Part shown: positions 22,811 through 35,540 of the stretch, piece by piece
How the letters are laid out: every line of letters begins with the position of its first letter
How positions within the stretch are numbered: the stretch's first letter is position 1
Assembly: GCA_907163375.1 (NCBI GenBank)
Contig: CAJQUW010000944.1
Location: forward strand, 55,940-119,939
Direction: 5' to 3'
From: Prostheceraeus crozeri
Lineage: Eukaryota > Platyhelminthes > Polycladida > Euryleptidae
Length of the DNA stretch: 64,000 bases
The notes under the pieces: model-generated
The model's input: only the letters and a program-made list of their open reading frames with translations
What the model was told of the DNA's origin: nothing
Database searches by the model: none
Translations under genes and position numbers: made by a program

Positions 22811-22818
22811 TGACGTCA
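22811..22818. promoter_or_regulatory. CRE-like site (TGACGTCA)
   Basis: A perfect palindromic CREB/ATF site lies 83 bp upstream of the SDR start codon, in a locally CpG-richer stretch (22741-22900; for example GCGCCGGC and CGCTATCGCG). It probably marks the core promoter of this gene. Binding is inferred from the motif only. Confidence 0.55.
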
Positions 22819-22900
22819 CGTCTTGCAATTCAATACAGATTTTCACAAGCGTTCAGTCAACGCTCTGTCTCTATATTGCTCTTGCGCTGTCAGCGGTGAA

Positions 22901-23581
22901 ATGAAGATAGCAGTTCTCGGCGCTACTGGCCCTCTCGGGAGACAGATCCTGGAGCGAGCACTCAGTCAAGGACATTCAGTCACTGCTCTTGTGCGCCGCC
23001 CTGAAGCACTCGTCGATCTAGAGGAGAAATTCAATGGAGATGAAAAACTTCTGGAGTCTCACAAAGCGGATATATTTTCTGTTGATTCACTCGTCGAACA
23101 TTTCGTGGGATGTGACGCAGTTCTTGGTGCGCTTGGACCACATTTATCGTTGTCCAGAGCACCACAAACTCTCATGACAAACTCTACACGCACTATGGTA
23201 GAAGCCATGAGGAAAGCTGGTATCAAACGCCTTGTCATTTGTACATCTATCGGTGTCGATCTTGATCCGAATCCTACCTGGCGAGCACGTCTCGCCTACT
23301 TTGGATTCAGCACCACGTTTAAAACCTTTGTTCAAGACTTCCGGAATGCAGAAAAATTCCTGGAAACATCGGATGCTGCAAGCGACATAAATTTCACTGT
23401 AGTGAAGCCTCCGCGACTTCTGAACTCCGCCTTTCAAGATAAAGCGCCTCTCACATTTGAGGGTCAACGCCATACAGAACGCATTGAATCCAAAATTCCT
23501 CGAGCCAATGTCGCACAATTTATGTTGGATTCAATTTCATCGGATGAATGGTCAAGAAAACTCGTCTGCATCTCCTTCTGA
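22901..23581 (+). CDS. NAD(P)-binding SDR/NmrA-like reductase (BLVRB-like fold)
   Basis: A 226-residue single-exon protein of the atypical short-chain dehydrogenase group (NAD(P)H-binding, NmrA/biliverdin-reductase-B-like). The N-terminus MKIAVLGATGPLGRQIL carries the GxxGxxG dinucleotide motif as GATGPLG. VTALVRRPEAL follows (basic residues that usually favour NADP). Later blocks are GCDAVLGALG, MRKAGIKRLVICTSIGV and the conserved FTVVKPPRL. Length is close to the about 206 residues of human BLVRB. The open frame continues 26 codons upstream but only from a TTG. The ATG at 22901 has a purine at -3 and begins right at the Rossmann strand, so I chose it. It is probably a cytosolic oxidoreductase; the substrate cannot be inferred. 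The CRE-like site lies just upstream. The frame is intact. Confidence 0.88.
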   Translation: MKIAVLGATGPLGRQILERALSQGHSVTALVRRPEALVDLEEKFNGDEKLLESHKADIFSVDSLVEHFVGCDAVLGALGPHLSLSRAPQTLMTNSTRTMVEAMRKAGIKRLVICTSIGVDLDPNPTWRARLAYFGFSTTFKTFVQDFRNAEKFLETSDAASDINFTVVKPPRLLNSAFQDKAPLTFEGQRHTERIESKIPRANVAQFMLDSISSDEWSRKLVCISF

Positions 23582-25459
23582 AATATAAGTTTTTTCGTCC
23601 ATAACTGTGCTCAACATTGCGGCCTAATATATCACAATTCAATTGCTACGACTGTACTCAAAAGTGAAAATTGTAGAAAAAATAGGCCTACTCCTTATAT
23701 TTATTTGTTTTTATCAGATAGAAAATCTGCAGTCTACAAAGCAATAACGCTTCTATAGGCCTACTGTTGTAAGAATTAAATCCAATTTTTCTTCGGTTTG
23801 CAACAGCCACGCATTGCAAAATTTAGTTGGTCAAAATATTTGCAATTAAATATGACTAATTAGGGATCCAACTTGCCGATAAATTTTATTTTAATATAAT
23901 TAGGGATTAAATGCTATTGATTGGCATGAGCGCGCGACAATAACCTGTTTCAAAAAATGTTTGCTCTCAGTCACTTCTTCAACGCTTGTTCAATTACGAA
24001 AACTACAGTTACCTAGATGCTAACATTCAGCGAACTTAATTCTACGAGTACGACTATACCCCAAATCCTAAAATTGCGAAGGACTACAGCCATTCAACTG
24101 CAAGCTATTGACTACACGGGAATGTCGTTAACCGTCACAAAACATAATCATTTATTTCTTGAGCTAATTTATTTTCTGTTTCTTTCCAATAGGTTTAGGT
24201 ACACTGTTTCGATAGGTAAAAGGCGAACACAATTTTTGTAATTGATTTCTTGAACTTAAAAGTTAAATGCAACACCTATACATTATTCAGGCAATGGTTT
24301 TGCTGAATGGAGGTGCTAGAATAAGAATGTGATGAATTAATAGACGTGTTCATGTATAGGCAGGAATCATGGCGCAGACACACTATGCCTCTAGCATGTA
24401 TGGAAATTACTTTCATCAACACAGGAGACGGAGACCTGTAGCTCAAGGACCAGATGCGGCTTGTGGCTCCATCTCAAAATTGCCGTCATGTGCGACCAAC
24501 GAAGACTGCTGGATAGGGTTAATCCCGGAGTAAAATTGCGCCCGAGCTCCCAAAATGAAGTCTTTCCGAGACCGAGCTTGAAAACATCTACATTACAAAA
24601 TTGCAATCCTTTTGAAATGCTTATATTTAGTCATGACAACTGTCTTAAAGATGTTCATTATGTATATAAAGTGCTTACTCATAAGCAGTTTTAATCATAT
24701 ACTTACTTTGGTTTTAATTGACAACAGAATATTATTGAGATATGGAATGTAAGGGAATGAATAGCCATGTCAAAAGTATGAATCAGCAAAAAAATAATAT
24801 AATAGATAATGGCAGGGACATCTATGATTGATGTAAGACATCTAAGGGACGTTCAACTCCCATATGATACCATGTACTGGACTGGAGGCCGGTGTCTTTG
24901 GTAGATTTGATTAATGACGATTGTTTGTGCACATCTGGATAAAACCGCGAAACAAGTTGTAAACAATTATCCAGCACTCTAATACGCTCATTCATACAGG
25001 GAATCTATTGAAAGAAGATTCTAGACCCAGTCAAGAAGTGACTGCAGAATTACAAAACTCCCGCAAGAATAAGCAACTGTCAGTAACAGCTGCAAATATC
25101 AACTGCTAGTGATTGAAATTGTTCACCTACGACACGTAGCATCAACGGCTATTGGTGTGGATTCTGTACATTCTTTACATGCTTTGCGAAAATCGATTCA
25201 GTAGTGCTTTTTCGGAGAATTGTGGACTCTGGAAAAATTTTGATAATCTTTTTCCTTTGCTAAAAGCAGTCATGGATTAAGTGACAACTGATCAGTAATG
25301 ATTTTACTTGCTACTACAATTTTTGCAGCAATATGTCCCATGCCTTATTCGTTGTCATAGGCTACAAGTAAAAGACATGATTTAAATCTAAAGAAAGTCT
25401 ACCGATGAAGCAATCAGAAACGAACAAAAAACAAATTGAAGCGTCAAAAATTGATAATG
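23582..25459. other. 3' flank of the SDR gene, otherwise featureless
   Basis: AT-rich sequence with several AGGCCTA words (23683, 23756). No polyadenylation site can be assigned with confidence, and I see no domain-bearing frame or repeat structure. Confidence 0.4.
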
Positions 25460-26402
25460 CCGTATTTCTTTGAATATGAGACGCCCTTGAATAAGGGACA
25501 CCCTCGAATAAGAGACGCATCCGTGAGAGGAAAAAATTTAATAAGAGACGCCCTTGAATAAGGGACTCCCTCGAATAAGAGACGCATCCGTGAGAGGAAA
25601 AAATTTAATAAGAGACGCCCTTGAATAAGGGACTCCCTCGAATAAGAGACGCATCCGTGAGAGGAAAAAATTTAATAAGAGACGCATGTACAAAAAATAG
25701 ACTGCTATAGACATATTACATGCAGGCTATTGTAATGTGTTAGCTATATCCGCCTGAGCGATTATTAGGCCTACTTATCTTAGTAAAATAAGTCAGTCTA
25801 CTAGTAAAGACCGGGTATCATGACCAATATTGTATAATATATAAGGCTTCTTGTTGTTGTACATGCAGTACATGCATGTTGTACATACGTACATGCAGGC
25901 CTACTTAAGGTTACTTCATCTACCATTTAAGGAGGCATTATACGGTAGCTTCCTTTGCATTTGGAGTCATGTACCGGTCGGTAACCTTTGCTGTAAATAC
26001 TACTTGATTATCGGTATTTTCGTTTCGGTAAATTCAGATCTTGTCTACATGTATAGTGGCCAACATGTACTGGTATATGAATGTATTAGATGAGTCTACA
26101 AGATATGCTACTACAAACCATAAAACTCCTTTCATTTCCAAAATATCTGAATTATGATAAAGCGTATATATGTAAGAAAAATTGCTGGCGAAATTTGCTC
26201 ATGACATAGGCCTAAGTGAGGAATGCAAAGGTTACCTAAGAGAATAGTAGCAAAAAACTAAGACATCTTTAATGAAAGAATGAAAACTTGAACATTTGAT
26301 AAATAAGAGACGCCCTTGAATAAGAGACGCCCCTGAATAAGAGACGCATCAATCAGGGATCTGAAAAAAATAAGAGACGCGTCTCTTATTCAAAGAAATA
26401 CG
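25460..26402. mobile_element. TIR element with subterminal tandem repeats
   Basis: The left end reads GCCGTATTTCTTTGAATATG then AGACGCCC. The right end reads GCGTCTCTTATTCAAAGAAA then TACGGTA, the complement. GAATAAGAGACGC-type words are densely repeated just inside both ends (25470-25690 and 26300-26395). The centre has no transposase. This layout, a short TIR with arrays of the same word beneath it, fits a non-autonomous DNA transposon whose transposase binds the repeats. The target duplication is unclear. Confidence 0.7.
25483..25684. repeat. 67-bp tandem repeat, three units
   Basis: The marker ATCCGTGAGAGG falls at 25519, 25586 and 25653, giving an exact 67-bp period. Each unit is itself built from 17-bp sub-units (AATAAGAGACGCCCTTG, AATAAGGGACTCCCTCG) plus a TCCGTGAGAGGAAAAAATTT tail. 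Units two and three are almost identical, so amplification was recent. Confidence 0.88.
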
Positions 26403-29400
26403 GTAATTTGATTAGTAGAACAAATGAAAATGCTAAAAGTTAAGGAAGAGTCTCTTGAATATCCATTCCTTCTGAAGATCCTTTATCAAGATTTAGGTGG
26501 AAAAGAGCAACCAGTGTTGTCTTTCCAAGTGCGTCTCCTCGTAATGAGTGGCTACCGATTTCAATATATTTTTATCTCTTATTAGATTTATTATTTTTAT
26601 CTTGTGATTATAGAGCATCATCTGTGAGGAGGAATTCAATTTATAATCAAACTCCGAGGAACAAATAAAATGTGATTATGATGTCAGTGATTCATGAAAT
26701 GCGAAGATTATATTGAATAAAAAGCAAACCAAGCGGTGGTGGTTGCTGACTTTCCACGATTTTAAGGTCCTACCGTATTGGGCAATTCAGGAACAGCATT
26801 GATAAGGATTTAAGTTGATTACGAAATCCGCATTAATTTCGTCGGTGAATATGAAAGCATTCGTGCATCACTGTGGCAAAATTAGCCATCAATTTTCATT
26901 TAATGAAAGTTGAGTAATACAAGGACGGAAATAAACCACACATGTTACATCGCTTCATTGTTCATGAATTCTCGAATAAAGTCCACCAGTGGTCCAAATT
27001 ATTATACAGGTGGAGGTTTTAGATAAGACAATGGGAAAATCAATGAAAATAGAAAGTCACAATCTATTTGAAACTGACCATCGATGATTTATTACTGTGA
27101 AGGAGTTAATAAAGTCCACAGGTTTGATTTGAGAAAATGTGATATTTCATTCATACAACATTCAATTGTTTAAGAATAATTCAAGAGTAAACCAATGTTT
27201 AATCACGATTGTCCTCTTATCATAAAAGGATTTTTTTCCTATATCAATTTCTCGAATTTATGAAGTTCTACTCGTCTGAACGTATTATGTTGAACAAATA
27301 ATCATAATTTCGATATTGGTTTGATTTTTGTTGAATGTAACGAGACACTCTGATTCGAATAATTAGAAACTTTGAATTTCTGTCATTTCTATTTACACAA
27401 TAAATACTCGACTGAATTCAACTACGCCCATCCTCGGTAACATTACCCACAAAAGAATTAACATTTTGATATCACTTGATCAATAACAGCAGGAGCATGT
27501 ATCATCGGTCGGTTTTGCCATGGTTTCACTTTCTAACCAAGATAGTCACTTACACCTACACAACGCAGAAATCACGAGCTCACTGTGACAGCGCATTAGC
27601 TGATTCAACATTATAATGCTGAAATTCGCAAGGCTCGCCTTATAAATTCATTTTATAATATCTCATAAAAACCGATTTCATGATGCGAAAGTCGTTGGAA
27701 CTAAAGTTGGAATGACTAAAAGGTCGGAATAAATTGGAATGAATAATCTTGACAGACTGATTTTCGTACAAAATATAACTTGCGAATATGAAATTGAATG
27801 CTATTGAATATGGAATAGCGTCAAAATTGGTGTTGCAAAAATCACAAAAATCAGCGAAAATTAAGTCTCTAAGCACACTATCTCATACTAAAAAAGCTCT
27901 AGTATCCGAAGTATGAAAACAAATTCTTTGATATTTGTATTGACATCTCATAGCAGCTTGGACATTATGCCGCATAATGATGACATTCTTCCATTTCAAT
28001 TTTAGAGCCACTGTTACACGTCCCCAGAATTTTGCGTAATTCGTTCGATGCACAAATTCTGACACTCATCAGCATCTTTAAGCATGAAGAAAATTACTGC
28101 ATAAAATCAACATCATAGTTGCCTTTGGTAATGTGGTAACTCAAAGACAAACTTTTTTCTCATTTATCTAATTGAGCGTAGGAGATAACGGCGAGACAAT
28201 CAAAACCTCATCTTCAAAGTGACCAGAAAATCGTAACTCGTTCGAACTCGAAAATCGTAACTCGTAACATACCTTCTCAAAGAATAAAAGTTGCTATGCC
28301 AATGCTACTGCTTGTTTGAATAGAACTTTAGATAGGTTAAAGAATTGCATTTCAATTAAGTCCTAACTCTCTTTCACTATCGACAAATATTCCAATAATC
28401 CCACAATATGTAACTCGTTCGATGCGTAACCTGTTCGACGCACGTGCTATGCTTCACCATCTATTTGATGGTGACAATCAAAGTCACCCGTTTCATATTA
28501 AATGAGAGCAAGTTGTGGATTTCAATATTATTACTCTGTTATCAGGAATAAATTATCCAAAAACATGGAAACGGTCCAATAATGTGTATAATCTTTGTGG
28601 CAATATACATGCACTTGGGCGCACTGAATTCTAGCACACTGTTGTTGTGTTGTCAAGGCACGAAACTTGAAGGTCCCCAAATTCGCATGTCGGTGCGTTG
28701 CAAACATCGAACAGTAAAATGTCGACATTTGTAGCTTCTAACCAACAACATACATGTGCTACCCAGCGGTCATTGAGTTGAAGGCAATCTGCCCTCACGA
28801 GATATAGTAATTTCCAGTACGCCCGCTTAGTCGATTGTGTCTACCGTAATTCTAGATATTTGGTTCAGGTTCAAACCAGATATTATTAATAGATACATTT
28901 ACACATCGAGTGTTTGAAGGAGCACGCATTGCAAAACATGGCAACTTCCAACGTGTAAAGGGCAAAGCCATGAATTTACTAGCATCATAAGGCATCAAAT
29001 CTAATTCTCTATAAATAGGATACTTAAGCAACTGTTCCAATTTAGATGAAGAGATGCCTTACATCTAGATGTCGGATGATTGCAGGAATATCCATTGCAA
29101 TTTATGGGAAGCATTAATGTATAAGACCATGAATTTACTGGAAGAGGACTATTATAAAATATCAACGCGAATTCTGTATCTGTGAGTTCTATATCTAACT
29201 ACTCGTAATGCAGCTGAAGTGATATTTGACATCAAGATGGAGATGATACTGTTAACAAACTTATGTGATTATTACAAAACATGCTTTTGCTTCTATTGGA
29301 ACAGTGGTATAACCATCAATATATATGGCCGATATCTATGATCAGCATGTTCTCTTGGCATTGCGAGATAAAGAATTTCAGATACTAAAAGTCCTTGACT

Positions 29401-30880
29401 GGCATAAATTAAGAGAAAGCCATAATAAGACGTGTTCAGTACAATCAATTGGCGCTGTAACTCGTTCGATACATCAGATATTCAAATTTTCTATATCAGC
29501 TAAAACACTAATTTCTTGTGGTTCTCATATTGTAATAGGTCTACATATAGCAACTCAATTTATGGTTTGTAACCAATTTTGGGCGGGTGACATGCAGCAC
29601 CGAAATTCAATGCAAATTTTGTATGTTTTGGGAGAATCAGCCATATAGCGAACCCAGTCGAGTGCCTGGACCTCTAGAGACACGGCAAGGGAATTCCAGT
29701 TGGAATCCCTGAAAGAATAATCATATGCTGAGGAAGCGTCAAAACTAACACGTCTGTTAGATAAAATTTTCAACAAGCCGTAGTTGCGTTTAGAACATTA
29801 CTCCAAACTAGACCAACAAGCGGCCAACATTTTCGCTCCTACCGGGTTATCCTCACGATGCGCGAAATTATTCACTATCATGATTTCTTTATCCGCCGGA
29901 TATCCTTACGATGTGGAAGCTATTCTACCTCCAAATGTTTTCCAAAAAATGTTGGGAATAAACATTTGTTGACTTATTGACCTGTTATGATTTCGGTGCT
30001 GCTGTTTTGTGAGATCGTGGCACCGTAATTACTAGTAGGCCCTACTACAAGTACAATGGAATGTCTGATCTTTCCTCCAAAGATATTAGATATTATCATT
30101 GTCTTTACTTTCCTCAGAAATGAATGTACAGTTATTCCAGTACGAAAAGCATGTATTTGTGCAAAACACGATTCTAAAAAAAAAGAAAATGCAAGCGTTG
30201 CGAGAAATTGGAAATACCTGGGTGCTATAACTTTTGCCTGGGCTCGTAATGGTTAATTATCCTAACTAAGCTTGGGTTTTGCATTGAAATCAGTAGACCA
30301 TAGTGACAATTGACAATCTTTTGACAGTGCAAATTAAAAATAGATAAAAATGAAGCTAAATCAGATGTTTGAGTGTCATTTTCTTCGGTTGTTATCTTTG
30401 CTGCTGCCCTTTGCAGCCTATACAGCTCAATTATGGATGACAGATTCAAACAGATGTCTTAAGGAAATCCATATCTACCACACGCAACCATGCGATGATT
30501 CTCCGGATATAGGCGGATGTCCTACAGATCCGCATCTGCATTTATCCGATAATTCTGAATAATGAGGCGGATCTCTTCAAGACATTCGTAAATTCCGTGA
30601 AGTGCTGGATACTGATGGATGTCTTCATGATATCGCTACACATTATCCGTAAATTTCCATTTCAAAATTTCATTTTTTTAGACATCCACAATTTATCGAT
30701 TTGCCATCCGCGGGATCTTGTGGACTAAAACGGATGTCAGTGCCACATCAAGAAATGAACAGATAACCTACGGCTGAATATAGTAGTGCTGAGAGGGGAG
30801 CTGCAGCTATGAGCGAATGACGTGTACTGTTCGTCATGGGTAGTTGGAGCAGTGTGCAGATTTGGTTTCGGGGCTCAAAA
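26403..30880. other. Intergenic, no firm feature
   Basis: About 4.5 kb of AT-rich sequence. Short open frames have no family signature. The minus strand at 29680-29740 reads YSFRDSNWNSLAVSLEV, faintly like a LINE ORF2 tail, but there is no support beyond that. From 30490 to 30740, GGATGT/ATCCG words recur in both orientations, possibly a decayed MITE. Confidence 0.4.
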
Positions 30881-30884
30881 TGTT

Positions 30885-31030
30885 ACGATACATTTTAGTA
30901 AATGTTCATTCCTTTGATATCCAATAAAAACTTAGCTTCTTAAAAAGTGATCACTTATCTTTTAGACCACATGAATGTAATTTCCGCAAAAAACAAAGAG
31001 AACTGAATCCTTTGATACAAGCATTTCCAC
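30885..31030 (-). repeat. R3 family fragment, inverted
   Basis: AATGTTCATTCCTTTGATATCCAA and TTTCCGCAAAAAAC with GAATCCTTTGATA match, in reverse orientation, the arm of the R3 family seen at 31118, 33480 and 37160. Only a short piece remains. Confidence 0.5.
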
Positions 31031-31117
31031 TTGATGCAGGCCAACTCCATGCATCTATTTCTTTTAAATTTGGCTATGATCATTGTGTTTATTGTGATAT
31101 TTGCCAAAGATCTTTAA

Positions 31118-31800
31118 CCATAGAGTAAGTATATATAGGTAGCCCAGAGTGTCGACTCAAAACGGCGTCTACATGCAGTGAAAATTTTTATGTGAAAAGA
31201 TTCAGTTTTTTGCCGAGATTTTGTTCCTGTGATCCAAAAAATTATTTGAGCAGTTTTTAAAATGTCAAATTTTTGCAAATTTATATACTACCGACATGAA
31301 GCCCCTTTAGAAGTAGTATGAAGCAAGTTGGATGTCAAGGGGAATGAATATTTGCTAACAAGCATCTTAATTAAGCGGAAATTAAGCTGATGATGATTTA
31401 GGAAATTTTATGAACCACATTATAATGCAAGTCCCTGCAAGTCTTCAACGAAAAGTTGAGATTTCCATTGTGCTTCGTAGCTGAGATGTCATGTCTTTAA
31501 TTCAATTTTCAGCGGCATGACTTTATGATTCACAAGGCGTCATTTCTTCAATTTGAATAGCAATGTGGACCCATTAACATCTTCTAAAGTTAATTATGAT
31601 AAGCTTCCTTGAATATGAAGTCTCGCTCTTTCAGTGGCAGTTTGTGATATGTATGCGCTTAAGATAATAATCTCATTATAATAAAGCTGCGCATTTAGTA
31701 ATGGTAACCGATCGAATTGCTAATTCAACAGACTTTATTGCCTCTACAAATTGACATGACATGAAGGATTCGTGGAATACTATTCTTTATTCTGTATTGC
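31118..31800 (+). mobile_element. R3 family TIR element, left part
   Basis: It starts with CCATAGAGTAAGTATATATA then GGTAG, the R3 terminus. GTGTCGACTCAAAA, CAGTGAAAATTTTTATG and AAAAGATTCAGTTTTTTGCC follow, as in the copies at 33440 and 37140. The matching right terminus may be at 33260-33440 (TTTAATAAATGCTGAGTTGC, then CTCTACC, ending in GCCATAGAGTA). In that case the copy spans 31118-33440 and contains about 1.4 kb of other sequence. Confidence 0.55.
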
Positions 31801-33255
31801 TATGAGGATCAGCAGGGATGCCGGCAAGGTTGTTGCAGGTGTTGCATGTGTGCCCTATTCATGAATTACCGAAAAATATTATTTAATCAATCTTTCGTTG
31901 AAGCGTGTTGTGGTCACATATTACCGTCCCGGGGCTATGGTGTACATAAATTTTACGTGTATTATGAAATTATAAAGACAGATGCGATACATTTAGTGTG
32001 AGCTGATAACAAAATTGTCAACAAACAAAATCGTAGAATCATTTGATGTAGCGAGAAATTATATCGCCTTGTTGAACAACTTGCTTTTTACAATCGTTAC
32101 AAGTGATGCGCTGACGTGATGTTGCAAATTAGTATACGAATGTTTTCGGAATGTGTTTGACAAGATACAATATTCCAAGCCTTTGATTAGCTAAGTTCAT
32201 TTACATGCATGGGCCTAGGCTACTCTTGTTCGTGAATTTTTGAAAGCTAGTAATTTTGTAATTTTCCAAATATTTAACAGTTCACCATGTAGTTTACCAA
32301 GATCCAAAGTGTGATTCACGGTGCGGAGTCTTGTAGCATGTTTTAGATCTTGAACATTTTCGATCATAATATTCATTGAAATATGGCTCACTTAGAACAC
32401 CTACCTTAGAATTCTTCTTCATAGCTGAGCAAGAGCGATTTTAAGCAAAATTTGTCAAAAATTTCAATTTTTTATCGTAAAAATGTATTCTGCTGTGTTA
32501 TCGATTTTCTTCTAGCCAAATAGCATTTTTCTGTACTGATGATTAGAAACGCCTAGTGCTACATGGGAGCAGTTTCATATCATGATGTACTGAGATTTGA
32601 ATTGTTTTGCACATTTTCCTATGCATGCAATACATGTACATGCAAGCAATCTCTAAGAGTTGCAAATTTTCTAATTTATGTTGTTCTTCCTGATCCACTA
32701 CAATTATTCATACACCTCTATAATTGTTAAAGAGTTGCAATTGTTTTAGAACAAGCTTTAATTGAAATTGTAAAGACGCTTGATATATCGGTGTATATAG
32801 TCTGCTGGAAAAGCAATACAGTGAAGATCTCTTGTAGCCTACATTAACTGGATATAATTGCATGTCATTCTCAAGGAAAAGGTGTCGCTAAACATAAGAT
32901 CTATTTTAATAGAATCAGACTTTTTTTGTATTGTAGCAAACGGGTGTCACGGTGTCACATACATTTATATGTGGTGCAGTAAATTTGCAAATTTAGCTTA
33001 TAGGCTATCCTTAGGCTAGAATTGACAACAAAGTGATTTCTATTCATTTGATTTACAGACCTATACTCATGCATAATGGTAATGGCTGTTGTCCGATGAG
33101 CATGGTTATGGAGAATAGTTATCAATCGAAAGTCAACAGGTCTATACAAAACCGAATTCGGACTTATTAAAGCGCGAAGCATTGGGTAAAAGGATGGAAT
33201 ATAATACCTCAAAAAGTGCCCTCCTTTAGATCGATGCAACACCTGCCCTAAAGTC
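31801..33255. other. Unassigned sequence within or between R3 copies
   Basis: No coding domain and no terminal repeats are seen. It may be an insertion within the R3 copy that starts at 31118. Confidence 0.35.
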
Positions 33256-34170
33256 GTGCCGGCGTGCCTGATGATCAGTCAGATTGGCGTTAATTTCTCC
33301 AAAAGTGAAGAAATTTGCATATCTTGCAGGTGGTACTGGGTTTCGACTCATGTTCATTTAATGAAATCGAAAGTGTATACACACTAGGGATTTAATAAAT
33401 GCTGAGTTGCTGCTCTACCTAATACATTTGCCATAGAGTAATAAATACATTAAAAAACTACGTGTTATACAATAGGTAGAGTGTCGACCTAAAAGAAGAA
33501 TCTGTATACAGTGAAAATATTTATATCAAAAGATTTAGCTTTTCACGGAGATTGCGTTTCTGCGGTTCAAAACATTATTTGAGCAGTTTTCAAAAAGGAA
33601 TCAAGCATCTTAACTAAGCAGATATCAAGATGATTACCAAGGAATTTCATGAACTGCATTATAATGGAAGTCTTCTTGAAAAAGTCGCGGTATTATTCGT
33701 GCTTTCTTGACTGAATTTTCATGTTTTTAAGTCAATTTTCACCGGCATGAATTTATGATTCACTATAAATTCATGTTTCATTTCTTGAATCTCAATGGTG
33801 ATGTGGACCCATTTTCATCTTTCAAAGTTAATTGAAATCATTGTCTTTGATTATGTGATTTTTCTCTGTCAGTGACAGGTTCCTTGTGATACGATCACGC
33901 GTAAGAAAATACTCTTGAGGTTGAGCATGAAAGTAACATGAACCCATCGAATTGCTTATTCAACAAACATTAAATCTCCAAGCCTTCATGACACTGAGAA
34001 TCTGCTTGCATTATAATCATGATCATTCAATTCCGTGGCAATTTCTTCAAAACTCCAAAAATTTGCATATATCACTTTTGGTTACAATTACCAACTATAT
34101 CCCCCTCGAGTTCATCTAATAAAATTGAAAGTGTTTACACATTGGGGATTTAGTAAATGCGGAGTTACCA
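33256..34170 (+). mobile_element. R3 family: right end of one copy followed by a second copy
   Basis: At 33256-33440 lies an R3 right end (GATCAGTCAGATTGGCG, AATGAAATCGAAAGTGTATA, ATTTAATAAATGCTGAGTTG). From 33430 a new copy begins with GCCATAGAGTA and GGTAGAGTGTCGACCTAAAA. It runs through ATGTGGACCCATTTTCATC and GGTTGAGCATGAAAGTAACA to TTTAGTAAATGCGGAGTTAC at 34168, where it is cut short. No ORF of note, so it is non-autonomous. Confidence 0.6.
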
Positions 34171-35540
34171 CCAAAGATATTTAATTGTTTAAAAGGGCTA
34201 GATGAGAAATAGATGCTTAAAATTGAACCCATTTTAGTACGGTCCTTATCGTGGCAAAAAAAGCATTACGGCAATTGGGCAAAATTGCTGTTTTGTCGTT
34301 TGCACGATGTGCAATGCGACAAAAAGCCTTGGAAATGGCACATGATGTAAAGCATAATTCACTGATATTATATGATAAGTTTCAAGAATATTCATTCAGT
34401 AGTTTCTCTGATAAAAATTGTCAAAGATGAGAGCGGTAATTCAGCAATTTAGTGCACTACTATCAATTTGGAAGAAAAAATATTCAGATGAAGACTGATG
34501 GCGTGTTGATGAGCAGTCAACTCCCTTTGTAGAATTCATGACTATCAACAAATTCAGTGAGAATCCGAATATTACACTGAGGAATTGGCTATTAATAAGG
34601 CTCAGCCATCTCAACAACGCTCTTCGAAATTCACCAGGCTGAAACTACAACATGGATCCATGTATTGCAAACAATTAACAGAGGGCATTTTAGGTCCAAG
34701 TGGAATCGATCATCGGATGTCTGTCAATGTCAAAAATGTTGTCAATGTGCATTGTATAACATGCGTAATATATGTTGTTTGTTTTTATTTGCTTAAGCCA
34801 ATTTTATATCAAATTTTCTGATAATTCATACATTTTTTTGTTGTATCAGGTAATTTCTTATCGCAAAATAACATTTACACGTTAGATTATTGCCAAGCTT
34901 GGCAATTGCGTCTGGCGTGGTCGGTCACCGGTGGGTACAACAACGATATACATGTTCAACCATAGCCAGGCCCCGTACTTTGTACAAAGAAACAGTCTCA
35001 CTATGTATGATCAAAAGTAAAGACGCGGTTCATTTTTCAGTTCAGAAAAGTCATTTAGTCATGTATTTGGTGAACTGTAGGCGAACTTCACTCTGCGTTA
35101 ATCTAAAAATGAAACAATTGGTTTTCATCTGTGTTATTCCTATTTAACATGCGCTCTTCACATTTAATAATCAGTTGACATAAAATCAAAGACAATGGAC
35201 AAATACATTATCTCTGCATAAAATAATGCAATGAAGTCAAATTGAAAGATTTGTATCAACAGGGTACTCATATTTACAACTGCGTTTTGCAAAACATCTG
35301 AAAAAGTAGAATGTTTCACTTTTATTTGTTGAAATTTGGACGTTGTTTTTAGACACATTTAAAATTTCTTGATTCATTATTAAAATGCGTTTTAGTTCTG
35401 AAATTGCTAAAAAGAGACACTGAAAAGGAATATTTGTTGCTCGCTTACAAATATTTTCAAATTCATGCAATATCAGCTGACTTTTGCTGGTTTCGTTGCA
35501 CACAAGGTAAAACACGTCTATTTCCTATCTAGCCTTTTAT
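34171..35540. other. Unassigned sequence
   Basis: No repeat or coding domain is supported. The words ACCAAAGATATTTAAT at 34175 recur inverted near 36220, hinting that the hAT element at 35541 and its neighbours sit in a broken R3 copy. Confidence 0.35.

Noticed and set aside
22823-22900. A longer N-terminus for the SDR protein
   Set aside because: The extra codons start with TTG, not ATG, and precede the Rossmann strand that normally begins this family.
29555-29776. LINE ORF2 tail on the minus strand
   Set aside because: Only a faint F-R-D-S-x-W-N-S-L-like stretch; no adjacent RT motifs support it.
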